Part shown: piece after piece, positions 33,806-42,466 of the stretch
Position numbering within the stretch: position 1 is the first letter of the stretch
How the letters are laid out: each line of letters begins with the position of its first letter
Assembly (NCBI RefSeq): GCF_900101115.1
Contig: NZ_FNFU01000002.1
Span: forward strand, 84,679 to 148,678
DNA from: Cryobacterium psychrotolerans
Lineage (GTDB): Bacteria > Actinomycetota > Actinomycetes > Actinomycetales > Microbacteriaceae
Length of the DNA: 64,000 bases
Direction: 5' to 3'
Position numbers and translations under genes: made by a program
The notes under the pieces: model-generated
The model's database searches: none
Told to the model about the DNA's origin: nothing
What the model saw: the letters and a program-made list of their open reading frames with translations, nothing else

Positions 33806-33869
33806 CGTTCTCTCCATTTCGTGATCGCAGCGGCTCTGCTGCGGGCTTTTCTCCTGGGCAGGTGAGTCT

Positions 33870-34910
33870 TCAGGTGGCCGATTTTCGCGTGTGGGCCGGG
33901 GCCGCGGCGGAACCGCGGATGATCAGCCGTGCGGCGGGCAGGTTCACGTCGTCGGCGGCGCCGGTCTCGATCAGGGCGAGCAGGGTGGTGGCGGCCGCCC
34001 GGCCCCACACCACGGGCGTCGCGCTGACCGTCGTGAGGGGCGGGTAGACGTAGCGCGAGAAGTCGATGTCATCAAAGCCGGTGATCGACAACTCGTCCGG
34101 TACGCGGATGCCCAGTTCGTGGGCGACTCCGAGCCCGGCGATGGCCATCGGGTCGTTGGCGTAGACAATGGCGGTCGGCGCATCCTCCCGGGTGAGGAGC
34201 CGGCGGGTCGCGTCGGAACCGGCTGCCACGGAGAAATCCGTCTCGATGGTCTGGCCGAGGGGGAGCCCGGCGGTGCAGAGCGCCGCTTCGAAGGCGTCGC
34301 GACGGCGGGTGCCGTGCAGCATGGTGGAGCTCCCGGCGATGTGGGCGATGCGGCGGTGTCCGAGCCGCGCGAGGTAGGCCACCGACTCGGCGATGCCCGG
34401 AGTGTCGTCGATCGACACGGCGGGGAACGGGCTTGGACCGTCCGGACGACCGAGGGTGACGGCCGGCAGGCCCAGTTCTGTGAGCAGGGGAATGCGCGGA
34501 TCGTCGTGCCGGAGGTCGGTCAGGAAGACCCCGTCTACCCGGCCGTCGTCGACCAGCTGCCGGTAGCTTCGGATTTCCGCTTCTTCGCTCGGCACGACGC
34601 TGAGCACGAGGGCCTGGCCGCGATCGGAGAGGATGCTCTCGACGCCGGCGATGAACGACGGGAAGAAGGGGTCCGAGCCGAGGACCTCAGGGTTCCTGGC
34701 GACGACGAGGCCGAGCGCGAAGGATCGGCGGGTGGAGAGGGAGCGGGCGCGAAGGGACGGCTTCCAGCCGAGGTCTCCGGCTACGGCCAGGATTCGCGTC
34801 CGGGTCTCGGGGGAGACGCCCGGCCGATCGTTGAGGGCGAAGGACACCAGGCCCTTGCTCACGCCGGCCCGTTTCGCGACATCGGCGATGGTCACCTTCT
34901 GCGTATTCAC
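33870..34910 (-). CDS. LacI-family repressor of the GH130/ABC operon
   Basis: A 346-residue LacI/GalR regulator. The helix-turn-helix at residues 5-28 (VTIADVAKRAGVSKGLVSFALND) is standard, followed by the hinge (LSTRRSFALGLVVAR) and a periplasmic-binding-like sensor domain with HRRIAHIAG, SIDDTPGIAESVAYLARLGH and DELSITGFDDIDFSRYVYPPLTTV. It leads the operon, 64 bases before the binding-protein gene, and two operator-like palindromes lie over its own promoter, so it should repress itself and the transporter until the sugar arrives. Confidence 0.9.
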   Translation of the reverse strand: MNTQKVTIADVAKRAGVSKGLVSFALNDRPGVSPETRTRILAVAGDLGWKPSLRARSLSTRRSFALGLVVARNPEVLGSDPFFPSFIAGVESILSDRGQALVLSVVPSEEAEIRSYRQLVDDGRVDGVFLTDLRHDDPRIPLLTELGLPAVTLGRPDGPSPFPAVSIDDTPGIAESVAYLARLGHRRIAHIAGSSTMLHGTRRRDAFEAALCTAGLPLGQTIETDFSVAAGSDATRRLLTREDAPTAIVYANDPMAIAGLGVAHELGIRVPDELSITGFDDIDFSRYVYPPLTTVSATPVVWGRAAATTLLALIETGAADDVNLPAARLIIRGSAAAPAHTRKSAT

Positions 34911-34957
34911 GCGGCCTCCTCGCCGATTGCCATTCGGGCCGGTGCGGCCCCGGGCGA

Positions 34958-35003
34958 CTGAACCGGTTTAGCCAGCCTATACCGGTTTAGTCCCGGCCGT
35001 CAA
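34958..35003 (-). promoter_or_regulatory. Promoter with two LacI-type operators
   Basis: On the minus strand TTGACG (35003-34998), 16 bases, TATAGG (34981-34976) form a strong promoter. Two palindromes, CTATACCGGTTTAG (34977-34990) and CTGAACCGGTTTAG (34958-34971) on the plus strand, share ACCGGTTTAG and lie 19 bases apart. The first covers the -10 box, the second the expected transcription start. Confidence 0.75.
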
Positions 35004-35096
35004 CCAGCGATGTCGATCTGCAGCGGCAGGGTACGTCGTCGTGGATGCGGCGCCGAACTTGATGGCGCGGTGGCGCGGGCCTATGGTGACTGCACG

Positions 35097-36536
35097 ATGG
35101 ACTGGTTTGCTGCGGGCGACTACGAATTCGCGCGGCAGGTGCTGCAGCGCGGGGTAGCCGCCTGCTACCTGGTTGGCTTCGTCGGGGCAATCAACCAGTT
35201 CCCGGCGCTGCTGGGCGAGCACGGCCTGCTGCCGGTCCCGCGCTTCGTGGCGCGGATCCGCTTTCGGCAGTCACCGAGCGTGTTCCATTGGCGATATTCC
35301 GACCGGATGCTCCTGGCCGTCGCCTGGGCCGGAACGGCCGTGTCTGCGTCCCTGGTGGCCGGCCTGCCCCAGCTGGGGCCGCCCTGGCTGCCGATGCTGC
35401 TCTTCCTGCTGCTCTGGGCCGGATACCTCTCGATCGTCAACGTGGGGCAGACGTTCTACTCCTTCGGCTGGGAGAGCCTCCTGATCGAAGCCGGATTCGT
35501 CGTCGCCTTCCTCGGCTCCAACGAGGTCGCCCCGCCGGTGACGATCATCTTCTTCCTCCGCTGGCTCGTCTTCCGCCTGGAGTTCGGCGCCGGCCTGATC
35601 AAGATCCGCGGAGGTGCGGAGTGGCGCGACCTGACCGCCCTTTACTACCACCACGAAACCCAGCCGATGCCCAACCCGGTGAGCTGGTTCGTGCACCACC
35701 TGCCCAAATGGTTCCACCGCGGCGAGGTGCGCGGCAACCACTTCGTGCAGCTGGTCGTGCCGTTCTTCCTGTTCGCGCCGCAGCCGGTGGCGTCCGTCGC
35801 CGCGGCGATCGTCATCCTCAGCCAGCTCTGGCTCGTGCTCACCGGTAATTTCGCCTGGCTGAACTGGATCACGATCGTGCTTGCCTTCGCCGCCGTCGAC
35901 GACAATGCATTCAGGTTCGTGTTCCGGTGGCTGCCGTCCGCCGGGGCCAGGCCGGACACGGCGATCTGGTTCGTCGTGGTGGTGCTGGCCGCGACCGTGT
36001 TCCTGCTCGCGCTCAGCTACCAGCCGGCCCGCAATCTGATCTCGCGGCGCCAGCTGATGAATGCCAGCTTCAACCGGTACCACCTGGTGAACGCCTACGG
36101 CGCGTTCGGCACGGTGACGAAGGACCGGTTCGAGGTGGTGGTGGAGGGCAGCGACGCCGAGGATCCCTTCGAGGAGTCCGCCTGGCGCGCGTACGAGTTC
36201 CGCGGGAAGCCGGGCGACCCGCGCCGGATGCCTCGTCAATTCGCGCCCTACCACCTGCGCCTCGACTGGCTGATGTGGTTCCTCGCCCTCGGCGCGCGGG
36301 ACACGAGGTGGTTCGAGACGTTCATCGTGCGCCTGCTCGAGGGGGACGGCCCGACCCTTCGGATGCTCCGGGTCAACCCGTTCCCGCAGGCCCCGCCCCG
36401 CCGCATCCGGGCCCGGGTCTTTCTCTACCGGTATACGACCCCGGCCGAACGGCGGGCGACGGGGGACTGGTGGGTGCGCACGGAGGTCGGCCTGCTGGTC
36501 GCCCCGGTCGGCCTGGCTGGTCACGCCCGTGCTTGA
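35097..36536 (+). CDS. Lipase maturation factor family membrane protein
   Basis: A 479-residue protein of the lipase maturation factor (LMF1/2) family. In animals LMF1 helps lipoprotein lipase fold in the ER; the bacterial role is not known. About eight hydrophobic spans fill residues 20-325. Conserved family stretches are FYSFGWESLLIEAGFVVAFLG, RWLVFRLEFGAGLIKIRGGAEWRDLTALYYHHETQPMPNPVSW and FNRYHLVNAYGAFGTVTKDRFEVVVEGS, with a soluble C-domain beginning there. The ATG at 35097 fits the family start; a longer form to 35010 would run towards the LacI promoter. It overlaps the next gene by 8 bases. Confidence 0.88.
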   Translation: MDWFAAGDYEFARQVLQRGVAACYLVGFVGAINQFPALLGEHGLLPVPRFVARIRFRQSPSVFHWRYSDRMLLAVAWAGTAVSASLVAGLPQLGPPWLPMLLFLLLWAGYLSIVNVGQTFYSFGWESLLIEAGFVVAFLGSNEVAPPVTIIFFLRWLVFRLEFGAGLIKIRGGAEWRDLTALYYHHETQPMPNPVSWFVHHLPKWFHRGEVRGNHFVQLVVPFFLFAPQPVASVAAAIVILSQLWLVLTGNFAWLNWITIVLAFAAVDDNAFRFVFRWLPSAGARPDTAIWFVVVVLAATVFLLALSYQPARNLISRRQLMNASFNRYHLVNAYGAFGTVTKDRFEVVVEGSDAEDPFEESAWRAYEFRGKPGDPRRMPRQFAPYHLRLDWLMWFLALGARDTRWFETFIVRLLEGDGPTLRMLRVNPFPQAPPRRIRARVFLYRYTTPAERRATGDWWVRTEVGLLVAPVGLAGHARA

Positions 36537-37971
36537 CGTCAACATCGTCGGCTCCGGACCGAACGGCCTGGCCGCGGCGGTCGTGTTCGCCCGTGCCGGG
36601 CTGTCGGTGCGGGTCACCGAGCGGGCCGAGACGGCGGGCGGCGGGCTGCGGACCGAGCAGCTGACCCTCCCCGGCTACCGGCACGACAGCTGCTCCGCGG
36701 TGCACCCGGCCGCGCTCGCCTCGCCGTTCTTCCGTGCGTTCGAACTGACCGCCCGGGTGCCGTTCGTGGTTCCCGACGTGTCCTACGCGCATCCGCTGGG
36801 CGGCGGGCGTGCCGCGATTGCGTACCGCGACCTCGACCGCACGGCCGAAGGCCTCGGGCGTGGCGGGCAGGCCTGGGCACGCCTGTTCCAGCCCCTGGTC
36901 ACCCGGCTCGAGGGGATCGTGTCGTTCACCGGCAACCAGCTCCTGCGCTGGCCCGACGACCCCCTCGCCGTGCTCCGGTACGGGGCCGACGTGCTGGAGC
37001 TCGGCACGGCGCTCGGCCGGGCCCGGCTGCGCGGAGCGGATGCCGCGGCCCTCTTCGCCGGGGTGGCCGCCCACGTGGCGGGACGGCAGCCGTCCCTCGC
37101 GGCCGCGGGGGCCGGCCTCCTGCTCGCCGCGCACGCCCATGCGGGAGGGTGGGGCTACCCGCTGGAAGGCTCCCAGGCCATCGCCGACGCGCTGGTCGAC
37201 GACCTCACGGCTCACGGAGGCAGCCTGCTCCTCGGGACGGAGGTGCACTCGATCGGCGAGCTCGAGCCCGCGCGCGTCACCATGCTCGACACCTCGCCCG
37301 CGTTCCTCGCGAGCTTCGCCAGCCGGTCCCTTCCGGTGCGCTACCGGCGCGCGCTCGAGGGCTACCGCTACGGCTCCGGGGTGGCCAAGGTCGACTTCGC
37401 CCTGTCCGGCCCGGTTCCCTGGGCGAACCCGGAGGTCGCCCTCGCCCCCACCGTGCACCTGGGCGGCAGCCGGGCGGAGGTGGCCGCGGCCGAACGGGAG
37501 GTGTCCCGCGGCCGGGTGGGGGAGCATCCGTTCGTGCTGGTGACCCAGCCGAGCGTGCTCGACGACTCGCGGGCGCCGGCCGGCCACCACGTGCTCTGGG
37601 CGTACACGCACGTGCCCCGGGGCTCGAACACCGACATGACGGATGCCGTCGTGCGCCGGATCGAGGGGGTCGCGCCGGGCTTCCGGGACACCATCCTGGC
37701 CTCGGCCTCACTCACGGCCCAGGGGATGGCCGAGCACGACCCAAACTTCGTCGGCGGCGACATCCTGGGCGGGGAGGTGACCGTGCGGCAGCTGGTCAGG
37801 AGACCCGTCGTGTCGAGGCGGCCGTGGCAGACCCCGGTGCCGGGCCTCTACCTCTGTTCGGCCTCGACGCCGCCGGGCCCCGCGGTGCACGGGATGAACG
37901 GCTGGTACGCGGCGACGCTCGCCCTCCGCGACGAGTTCGGCATCACCGTCCCGCCGTCGCTGGCGCCCTGA
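36529..37971 (+). CDS. FAD-dependent oxidoreductase, phytoene desaturase-related
   Basis: A 480-residue flavoprotein of the CrtI-related amine oxidase/desaturase superfamily (COG1233). It begins with the FAD-binding Rossmann motif VNIVGSGPNGLAAAVVFARAGLSVRVTERAETAGGGLRTEQL, and closes with YLCSASTPPGPAVHGMNGWYAATLAL, the second FAD-contact region. The substrate is unknown, and it is distinct from the CrtI of the pigment operon. The GTG start overlaps the lipase maturation factor gene by 8 bases, so the two are co-translated and may act together. Confidence 0.85.
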   Translation: MLDVNIVGSGPNGLAAAVVFARAGLSVRVTERAETAGGGLRTEQLTLPGYRHDSCSAVHPAALASPFFRAFELTARVPFVVPDVSYAHPLGGGRAAIAYRDLDRTAEGLGRGGQAWARLFQPLVTRLEGIVSFTGNQLLRWPDDPLAVLRYGADVLELGTALGRARLRGADAAALFAGVAAHVAGRQPSLAAAGAGLLLAAHAHAGGWGYPLEGSQAIADALVDDLTAHGGSLLLGTEVHSIGELEPARVTMLDTSPAFLASFASRSLPVRYRRALEGYRYGSGVAKVDFALSGPVPWANPEVALAPTVHLGGSRAEVAAAEREVSRGRVGEHPFVLVTQPSVLDDSRAPAGHHVLWAYTHVPRGSNTDMTDAVVRRIEGVAPGFRDTILASASLTAQGMAEHDPNFVGGDILGGEVTVRQLVRRPVVSRRPWQTPVPGLYLCSASTPPGPAVHGMNGWYAATLALRDEFGITVPPSLAP

Positions 37972-37987
37972 CCGCGGCCTGTCTGAG

Positions 37988-38386
37988 CTAGTCGTCGTCG
38001 GGAAGGTCGGTGCGCTCCAGGCCGCGCAGCTTATCGATGTCGCGGCGTTCACGCTTGGTCGGCCGGCCGGCCCCGCGGTCGCGCATGGGGACGAGCGCGA
38101 CCTCCTCACGGGGCGGGGGAGGCGGGGTCTTGTCCACGTAGCATTCGGCCGCCACCGGGGCGCCGACGCGCTTGGAGACGATCCGGGCCACGACGAGCAC
38201 CCGGTCGAAGCCGGCGCTGCGCACCCGCACCTCGTCGCCCACGCGCACGGCCTGGGCCGACTTGACCTTGTCACCGTTGACCCGAACGTGACCGGCGCGG
38301 CAGGCGGCCGTGGCCTGGGAACGGGTGCGGAACATCCGCACCGCCCAGGTCCAGCTGTCCACGCGCGCGGTGGTGACGGGGTCCAT
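37988..38386 (-). CDS. S4-domain RNA-binding protein (Hsp15/RqcP-like)
   Basis: A 132-residue protein with an S4 RNA-binding domain over residues 9-70 (VDSWTWAVRMFRTRSQATAACRAGHVRVNGDKVKSAQAVRVGDEVRVR). This plan matches Hsp15-type S4 proteins, which bind stalled 50S subunits carrying peptidyl-tRNA. The rest is charged and ends in acidic residues. It is separate from the carotenoid operon behind it by 23 bases. The family is clear; the exact target is not. Confidence 0.85.
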   Translation of the reverse strand: MDPVTTARVDSWTWAVRMFRTRSQATAACRAGHVRVNGDKVKSAQAVRVGDEVRVRSAGFDRVLVVARIVSKRVGAPVAAECYVDKTPPPPPREEVALVPMRDRGAGRPTKRERRDIDKLRGLERTDLPDDD

Positions 38387-38409
38387 CCCTCGACTCTACG
38401 CGGGCGGGC

Positions 38410-39312
38410 TCAGCTTCCCCGGACGGCCACCCAGGCGATGAGCAGCATGGTCACGAGGAACCCGGTGAGGAAGTTGAGCCACAGGAAGAGCTTCCACCCG
38501 GCGTTGGCGGTCTCGGCCCGGTCGTCGGGGATCGACCGGTACGGCCAGGCGGCCAGGATGTAGGGCAGGGCGAGCACGGCGGCCAACGGTCCCGGCCAGC
38601 TGGTCGCCAGCATGAGCAGGCCGGCCAGGCCCCATCCGGTGATCGCGAGGCGCACCGTGCGGGCGGCGCCGAACGCGGTCGCGATCGACGCGATCCCGGC
38701 CTGCCGGTCGGGCGCGACATCCTGCACGGCGCCGAAGGCGTGGCTCGCCATGCCCCAGAGGAAGAACGCGGCCAGCAGGGCGAGCAGGGCGGGCGTGAAG
38801 ACGGCCCCCGCGACCGCCAGGCCGTACACGGCCGGGCTCACGAAGTGCGTGCTCGAGGTGATCGAGTCGAGCACCGGCCGCTCCTTGAAGCGCAGCCCGG
38901 GAACCGAGTAGGCGACGACCGCGAACAGGCTGAGGCCCAGGACGAGCCAGGACCACGGATGCTCCGCGCCGGCGAGCAGGAGCATCAGGGCGAGCATCGG
39001 GGCCGCGGTCAGCACGCCGGCGGCCATCACCGTGCGGTGCAGCCCGGGGTCCAGCAACGCCCCCTCCGCGCCGCCCTTGCGCGGATTGCGCAGGTCGGAC
39101 TCGTAATCGAAGACGTCATTGATGCCGTACATCAGGAGGTTGTAGGGCACGAGGAAGAAGACCGTCCCGACCACGAGCAGGGCGTCGACCCGGCCGGTGG
39201 TCACCACGCAGGCGGCGGCGAACGGGAAGGCGGTATTGATCCAGCTGAGCGGCCGGGACGACAGGAGCACCTGGCGCGCCTTCCAGCCCGCCGACGTGCG
39301 CGCCTCACTCAT
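38410..39312 (-). CDS. crtEb: Lycopene elongase (UbiA-type prenyltransferase) CrtEb
   Basis: A 300-residue polytopic prenyltransferase that adds two dimethylallyl units to lycopene, giving a C50 chain. The metal-diphosphate motif NDVFDYESD (with GIND before and LRNPRKGG after) is present near residue 65, and the second Asp-rich motif DVAPDRQAG near residue 202. About eight hydrophobic spans are visible. It ends the crtE-crtB-crtI-crtYe-crtYf-crtEb operon, the same order as the decaprenoxanthin operon of Corynebacterium glutamicum, and overlaps crtYf by 8 bases. Confidence 0.92.
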   Translation of the reverse strand: MSEARTSAGWKARQVLLSSRPLSWINTAFPFAAACVVTTGRVDALLVVGTVFFLVPYNLLMYGINDVFDYESDLRNPRKGGAEGALLDPGLHRTVMAAGVLTAAPMLALMLLLAGAEHPWSWLVLGLSLFAVVAYSVPGLRFKERPVLDSITSSTHFVSPAVYGLAVAGAVFTPALLALLAAFFLWGMASHAFGAVQDVAPDRQAGIASIATAFGAARTVRLAITGWGLAGLLMLATSWPGPLAAVLALPYILAAWPYRSIPDDRAETANAGWKLFLWLNFLTGFLVTMLLIAWVAVRGS

Positions 39313-39610
39313 GTTCTCTCCCCAGCAGCGTCCACAGCGCGGGCAGCAGGAGCGCCGCCGCGACCGGATAGGCGAAATCCTCCAGCGGGGCCAGGCCCAC
39401 CCGGAACCCGATCAGCAGCGCAGGATCGTAGGCGACGAGCCCGACCGCGATCATGACGGTGTCGAAGACGGCGGTGAGCACCAGCAGGGCAGCGAGGGCG
39501 ATCCCGACGGCGGCCACCCCGGTCCGGCCCGGGCGCCGCTGCCGCAGCGCGAACACGGCTACGGCGGCAGCGGCGGCCAGGAAGACGGCATCCAGCAGCA
39601 GGTAGCTCAT
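39305..39610 (-). CDS. crtYf: C50 carotenoid cyclase subunit CrtYf
   Basis: A 101-residue membrane protein with three hydrophobic helices of the lycopene-cyclase domain. It carries DTVMIAVGLVAYDPALLIGFRVGLAPLEDFAYPVAAALLLPALW, the second half of the heterodimeric cyclase pattern with the PLEDF motif. With CrtYe it closes the end rings of the C50 chain. Small size and the crtYe-crtYf-crtEb order match the family. It overlaps crtYe by 4 bases. Confidence 0.88.
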   Translation of the reverse strand: MSYLLLDAVFLAAAAAVAVFALRQRRPGRTGVAAVGIALAALLVLTAVFDTVMIAVGLVAYDPALLIGFRVGLAPLEDFAYPVAAALLLPALWTLLGREHE

Positions 39611-39960
39611 TCGGTGCGCTCCCGGGTGCGGGCAGGCCGGGTGCGGGCAGGCCGCGTGAGCAGCAGCCGCGCGCCCTGGACCAGGTTCATGGTGAGGTAG
39701 CAGAGGAAGGCGAGGAAGAAGAGCTCCTCCACGGGGAGCTCCGGGGCCAGCTGCAGGCCCGTCATCAGGTTTGTTTCTCCGCGGTAGAAGATGCCCAAGC
39801 CGATGCCCAGAAGGTCCCAGGCGAGGAAGAAGAGCACGCCCGCGCCGAGAACCCAGGCGGCCCGGCGGGCATCCCGCCAGAAGAACAGGCGGAACCTCCG
39901 GTCCAGCACGACCATCGCGGCCAGGGATGCCACCAAGGTCAGCAGGTAGGCGGCGCTCAC
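39607..39960 (-). CDS. crtYe: C50 carotenoid cyclase subunit CrtYe
   Basis: A 117-residue membrane protein with three helices. Its motif APELPVEELFFLAFLCYLTMNLVQGA includes the PxEE pattern of the CrtY-type cyclase domain, and FRLFFWRDARRAAW near the start is typical of CrtYe. The GTG at 39960 overlaps the crtI stop by 4 bases. Whether the rings are epsilon (decaprenoxanthin) or gamma (sarcinaxanthin) cannot be read from sequence alone. Confidence 0.88.
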   Translation of the reverse strand: MSAAYLLTLVASLAAMVVLDRRFRLFFWRDARRAAWVLGAGVLFFLAWDLLGIGLGIFYRGETNLMTGLQLAPELPVEELFFLAFLCYLTMNLVQGARLLLTRPARTRPARTRERTE

Positions 39961-41585
39961 AACGGCTCCGGGAGCGGACCGGTCGACGTGTCTGAACGGA
40001 TGCGTTTCAGCAGGATCTCGGCGCTGATCAAGCACATCGGCAGGCCGATGCCCGGGATGGTCGTGCCCCCGGCGTAATAGAGCCCGTCGACCCGGGCCGA
40101 GGCGTTGGAGCCGCGCAGGAAGGCGCTCTGCCGCAGGGTGTGCCCCGGCCCGAGCGCCCCGCCTCGCCAGGAGTTGAGGTCCTCGGCGAAGTCGCCCGGC
40201 CCGACGGTGCGCCGCACGACGATTCGCTCCATCAGGTCGGGGATGCCCGCCCACTCCGACAGCTGGCCGATCGCGGCATCCGCGATCGCCTCGATCGCGG
40301 CGTCACCGGCGCCGGCTATGCCGCCCCGCCCCAGCGACGGGTCGGCGGGGATCGGCACGAGCAGGAACAGGTTCGCCGTGCCGGACGGCGCCACCGTGGC
40401 GTCGGTCGCGCTGGGCATGCAGGCGTAGAAGGATGCCGGGGCCGGGACGCTCGGGTTCTTGCCGAAGATCCGGCCGAAGTTCTCCTTCCAGTCCGAGGTG
40501 AAGAACAGGGTGTGATGCTGGAGCTCGGGCAGCTCGCCCCGGACGCCGAGCATGACCAGCACCGCTCCGGGGCCGGAGACCCGGCGCCGCCACCACCGCT
40601 CCGGGTAGGTCCGCTGCTCCGCCGGCACCAGTTCGGTCTCCGTGTGATGGAGGTCGGCCGCCGAGACGACGACATCGCAGTCGAGCTCGACGGTGGTCCC
40701 GTCCGGGCCGAGGTAGTTCACCCCGGCGACCGCGCTCGCCGGGGGTCGGGCGGCGCCGGTCCGGCGGGTCTTCCCGCGGCTTGTCATCGGCGCCGCCGCG
40801 CGGATCCCGGTCACACGCGCCCCGGTGAGCACGCGAACACCCTCCGCCCGGGCGAGGTCGGCGATGCTGTCGATGACGCGGGTGAAGCCGCCCTGCGGGT
40901 AGAGCACGCCGTCGGCCAGGTCGAGGTAGCTCATCAGGTGGTACATCGACGGCGTGCGGCCCGGTGACGAGCCGAGGAAGACCGCCGGAAAACCGAGGAT
41001 CTGCCGCAGCCGGGGATCACGGAAGTACCCCGCGGCGAACCGGTCGAGCGGCTGCAGCAGCAGCCGGGCCAGCCGGCCGAGGCGGCCGATGACCGCCCGG
41101 TCCAGGAACGGCCGGAAGGAGGCGAAGCTCGTGTAGAGGAAGCGCCCGACCGCCATCCGGTAGGTCTCCTCGGCCGAGTCGAGGTAGCGGTCGAGGGCGG
41201 CCCCAGCACCCGGCTCGATCCGCTCGAAGGTGCGCAGGTTCGCTTCACGGTCGGCCGCGATGTCGACGGGCTCGGCCTGCGCCTCGAAGTAGACGCGGTA
41301 GCCGGGGTCGAGCCGGCTGAGGTCGAGCTGTTCGGCCGCGCTGGTTCCGAGCAGCCGGTAGAAGTGGTCGAAGACCTCGGGCATGAGGTACCACGACGGC
41401 CCGGTGTCGAACCGGAAACCGCCGGCGTCCCAGCTGCCCGCGCGGCCGCCGAGTTCCCCCCGGGCCTCGAGCAGGGTCACGTCGTGACCCTCCCGGGCGA
41501 GCAGGGCGGCGCTGGCCAGTCCGGCGATGCCGCCGCCGATGACGACGGTGCGGGTGCGCCTGGCGTGCCGCGTCAACGCTTCCAC
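39957..41585 (-). CDS. crtI: Phytoene desaturase CrtI
   Basis: A 542-residue FAD enzyme that turns phytoene into lycopene in four desaturations. The N-terminal Rossmann motif TVVIGGGIAGLASAALLAREGHDVTLLEARGELGGRAGSW is complete, FDTGPSWYLMPEVFDHFY follows as in CrtI, and the C-terminal signature DGLYYAGGTTIPGIGLPMCLISAEI is exact. A linker of about 20 basic residues near the middle (SRGKTRRTGAARP) is unusual. Start choice is open: GTG at 41585 or TTG at 41576, the latter overlapping the crtB stop by 4 bases. Confidence 0.95.
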   Translation of the reverse strand: MEALTRHARRTRTVVIGGGIAGLASAALLAREGHDVTLLEARGELGGRAGSWDAGGFRFDTGPSWYLMPEVFDHFYRLLGTSAAEQLDLSRLDPGYRVYFEAQAEPVDIAADREANLRTFERIEPGAGAALDRYLDSAEETYRMAVGRFLYTSFASFRPFLDRAVIGRLGRLARLLLQPLDRFAAGYFRDPRLRQILGFPAVFLGSSPGRTPSMYHLMSYLDLADGVLYPQGGFTRVIDSIADLARAEGVRVLTGARVTGIRAAAPMTSRGKTRRTGAARPPASAVAGVNYLGPDGTTVELDCDVVVSAADLHHTETELVPAEQRTYPERWWRRRVSGPGAVLVMLGVRGELPELQHHTLFFTSDWKENFGRIFGKNPSVPAPASFYACMPSATDATVAPSGTANLFLLVPIPADPSLGRGGIAGAGDAAIEAIADAAIGQLSEWAGIPDLMERIVVRRTVGPGDFAEDLNSWRGGALGPGHTLRQSAFLRGSNASARVDGLYYAGGTTIPGIGLPMCLISAEILLKRIRSDTSTGPLPEPL

Positions 41586-42466
41586 GTCCCGGAGCCGAGG
41601 GTCGCCGCGACGGCGATCACGAGTTTCTCGGCATCCGGAACGCGCACCCTGGCGCGCAGGAGCTGCCGGGCCGGAGTGGCCCGTAACCGGCTGGACAGGC
41701 GGGAGAAGAGGCGGTGGGCGAGGGTCACGGCGCGGCGGCTCCCGCCGGGCAGCATGGGCAGCACGTTCTCGGCGGCGGCGAGGTCGGCGTCGATGTCGTC
41801 GAGGATCCGGTTCTTGTCGGCATCCGTCATGGCGGCGACGTCGACCCCGGGAAAGTAGTTGCGGCCCAGGGTGTCGCGGTCGCAGGCCAGGTCGCGGAGG
41901 AAGTTGACCTTCTGGAAGGCGGCGCCGAGGCGGCAGGCGCCATCTTCGAGCAGCGCCAGCTCCGTGGTCGACGACCGGGATTCCTGCATGAAGCAGCGCA
42001 GGCACATGAGCCCGATGACCTCCGCGGAGCCGTAGATGTACTCGGCCACGCCCACCTCGGTGAACGGGGAAGGATCCAGGTCTCGCCGCATCGACGCGAA
42101 GAACGGCGCCGTGAGTCGAAAGTCGATGCCGACCTGTCGTGCGGTGGTGGCGAAGGCGTGCACGACGAGGTTGGTGCTGTACCCGCCGTGGATCGCCCGC
42201 TCGGTCTCCCGCTCGAGGTCGTCGAGCTGTTCGCGCTGGGCGGCCAGGTCCAGCCCGGCTCCGGTCGCCGCGCCGTCGACGATCTCGTCGGCGATGCGCA
42301 CCAGCGCGTAGACGGTCCGCACCTGGCTGCGCACGCTCGGGGCCAGCAGCCGGGTGGCCAGCCCGAAGGAGGTGGAGTAAGCGTCGATCACGGTGGCCGA
42401 ACTCGACCGAGCCGCCGCGTTGTACCGGTCGATGTCGGTCGGCTCCGCCCGGTTTCGGCGCGTCAT
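41573..42466 (-). CDS. crtB: Phytoene synthase CrtB
   Basis: A 297-residue squalene/phytoene synthase family enzyme, condensing two geranylgeranyl diphosphates to phytoene. The first Asp-rich motif is in VYALVRIADEIVDGA, the second in VNFLRDLACDRDTLGRNYFP. Also present is STSFGLATRLLAPSVRSQVRTVYALVR, as in bacterial CrtB. The ATG at 42466 overlaps the crtE stop by 4 bases. It is the third gene of the operon. Confidence 0.95.
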   Translation of the reverse strand: MTRRNRAEPTDIDRYNAAARSSSATVIDAYSTSFGLATRLLAPSVRSQVRTVYALVRIADEIVDGAATGAGLDLAAQREQLDDLERETERAIHGGYSTNLVVHAFATTARQVGIDFRLTAPFFASMRRDLDPSPFTEVGVAEYIYGSAEVIGLMCLRCFMQESRSSTTELALLEDGACRLGAAFQKVNFLRDLACDRDTLGRNYFPGVDVAAMTDADKNRILDDIDADLAAAENVLPMLPGGSRRAVTLAHRLFSRLSSRLRATPARQLLRARVRVPDAEKLVIAVAATLGSGTWKR

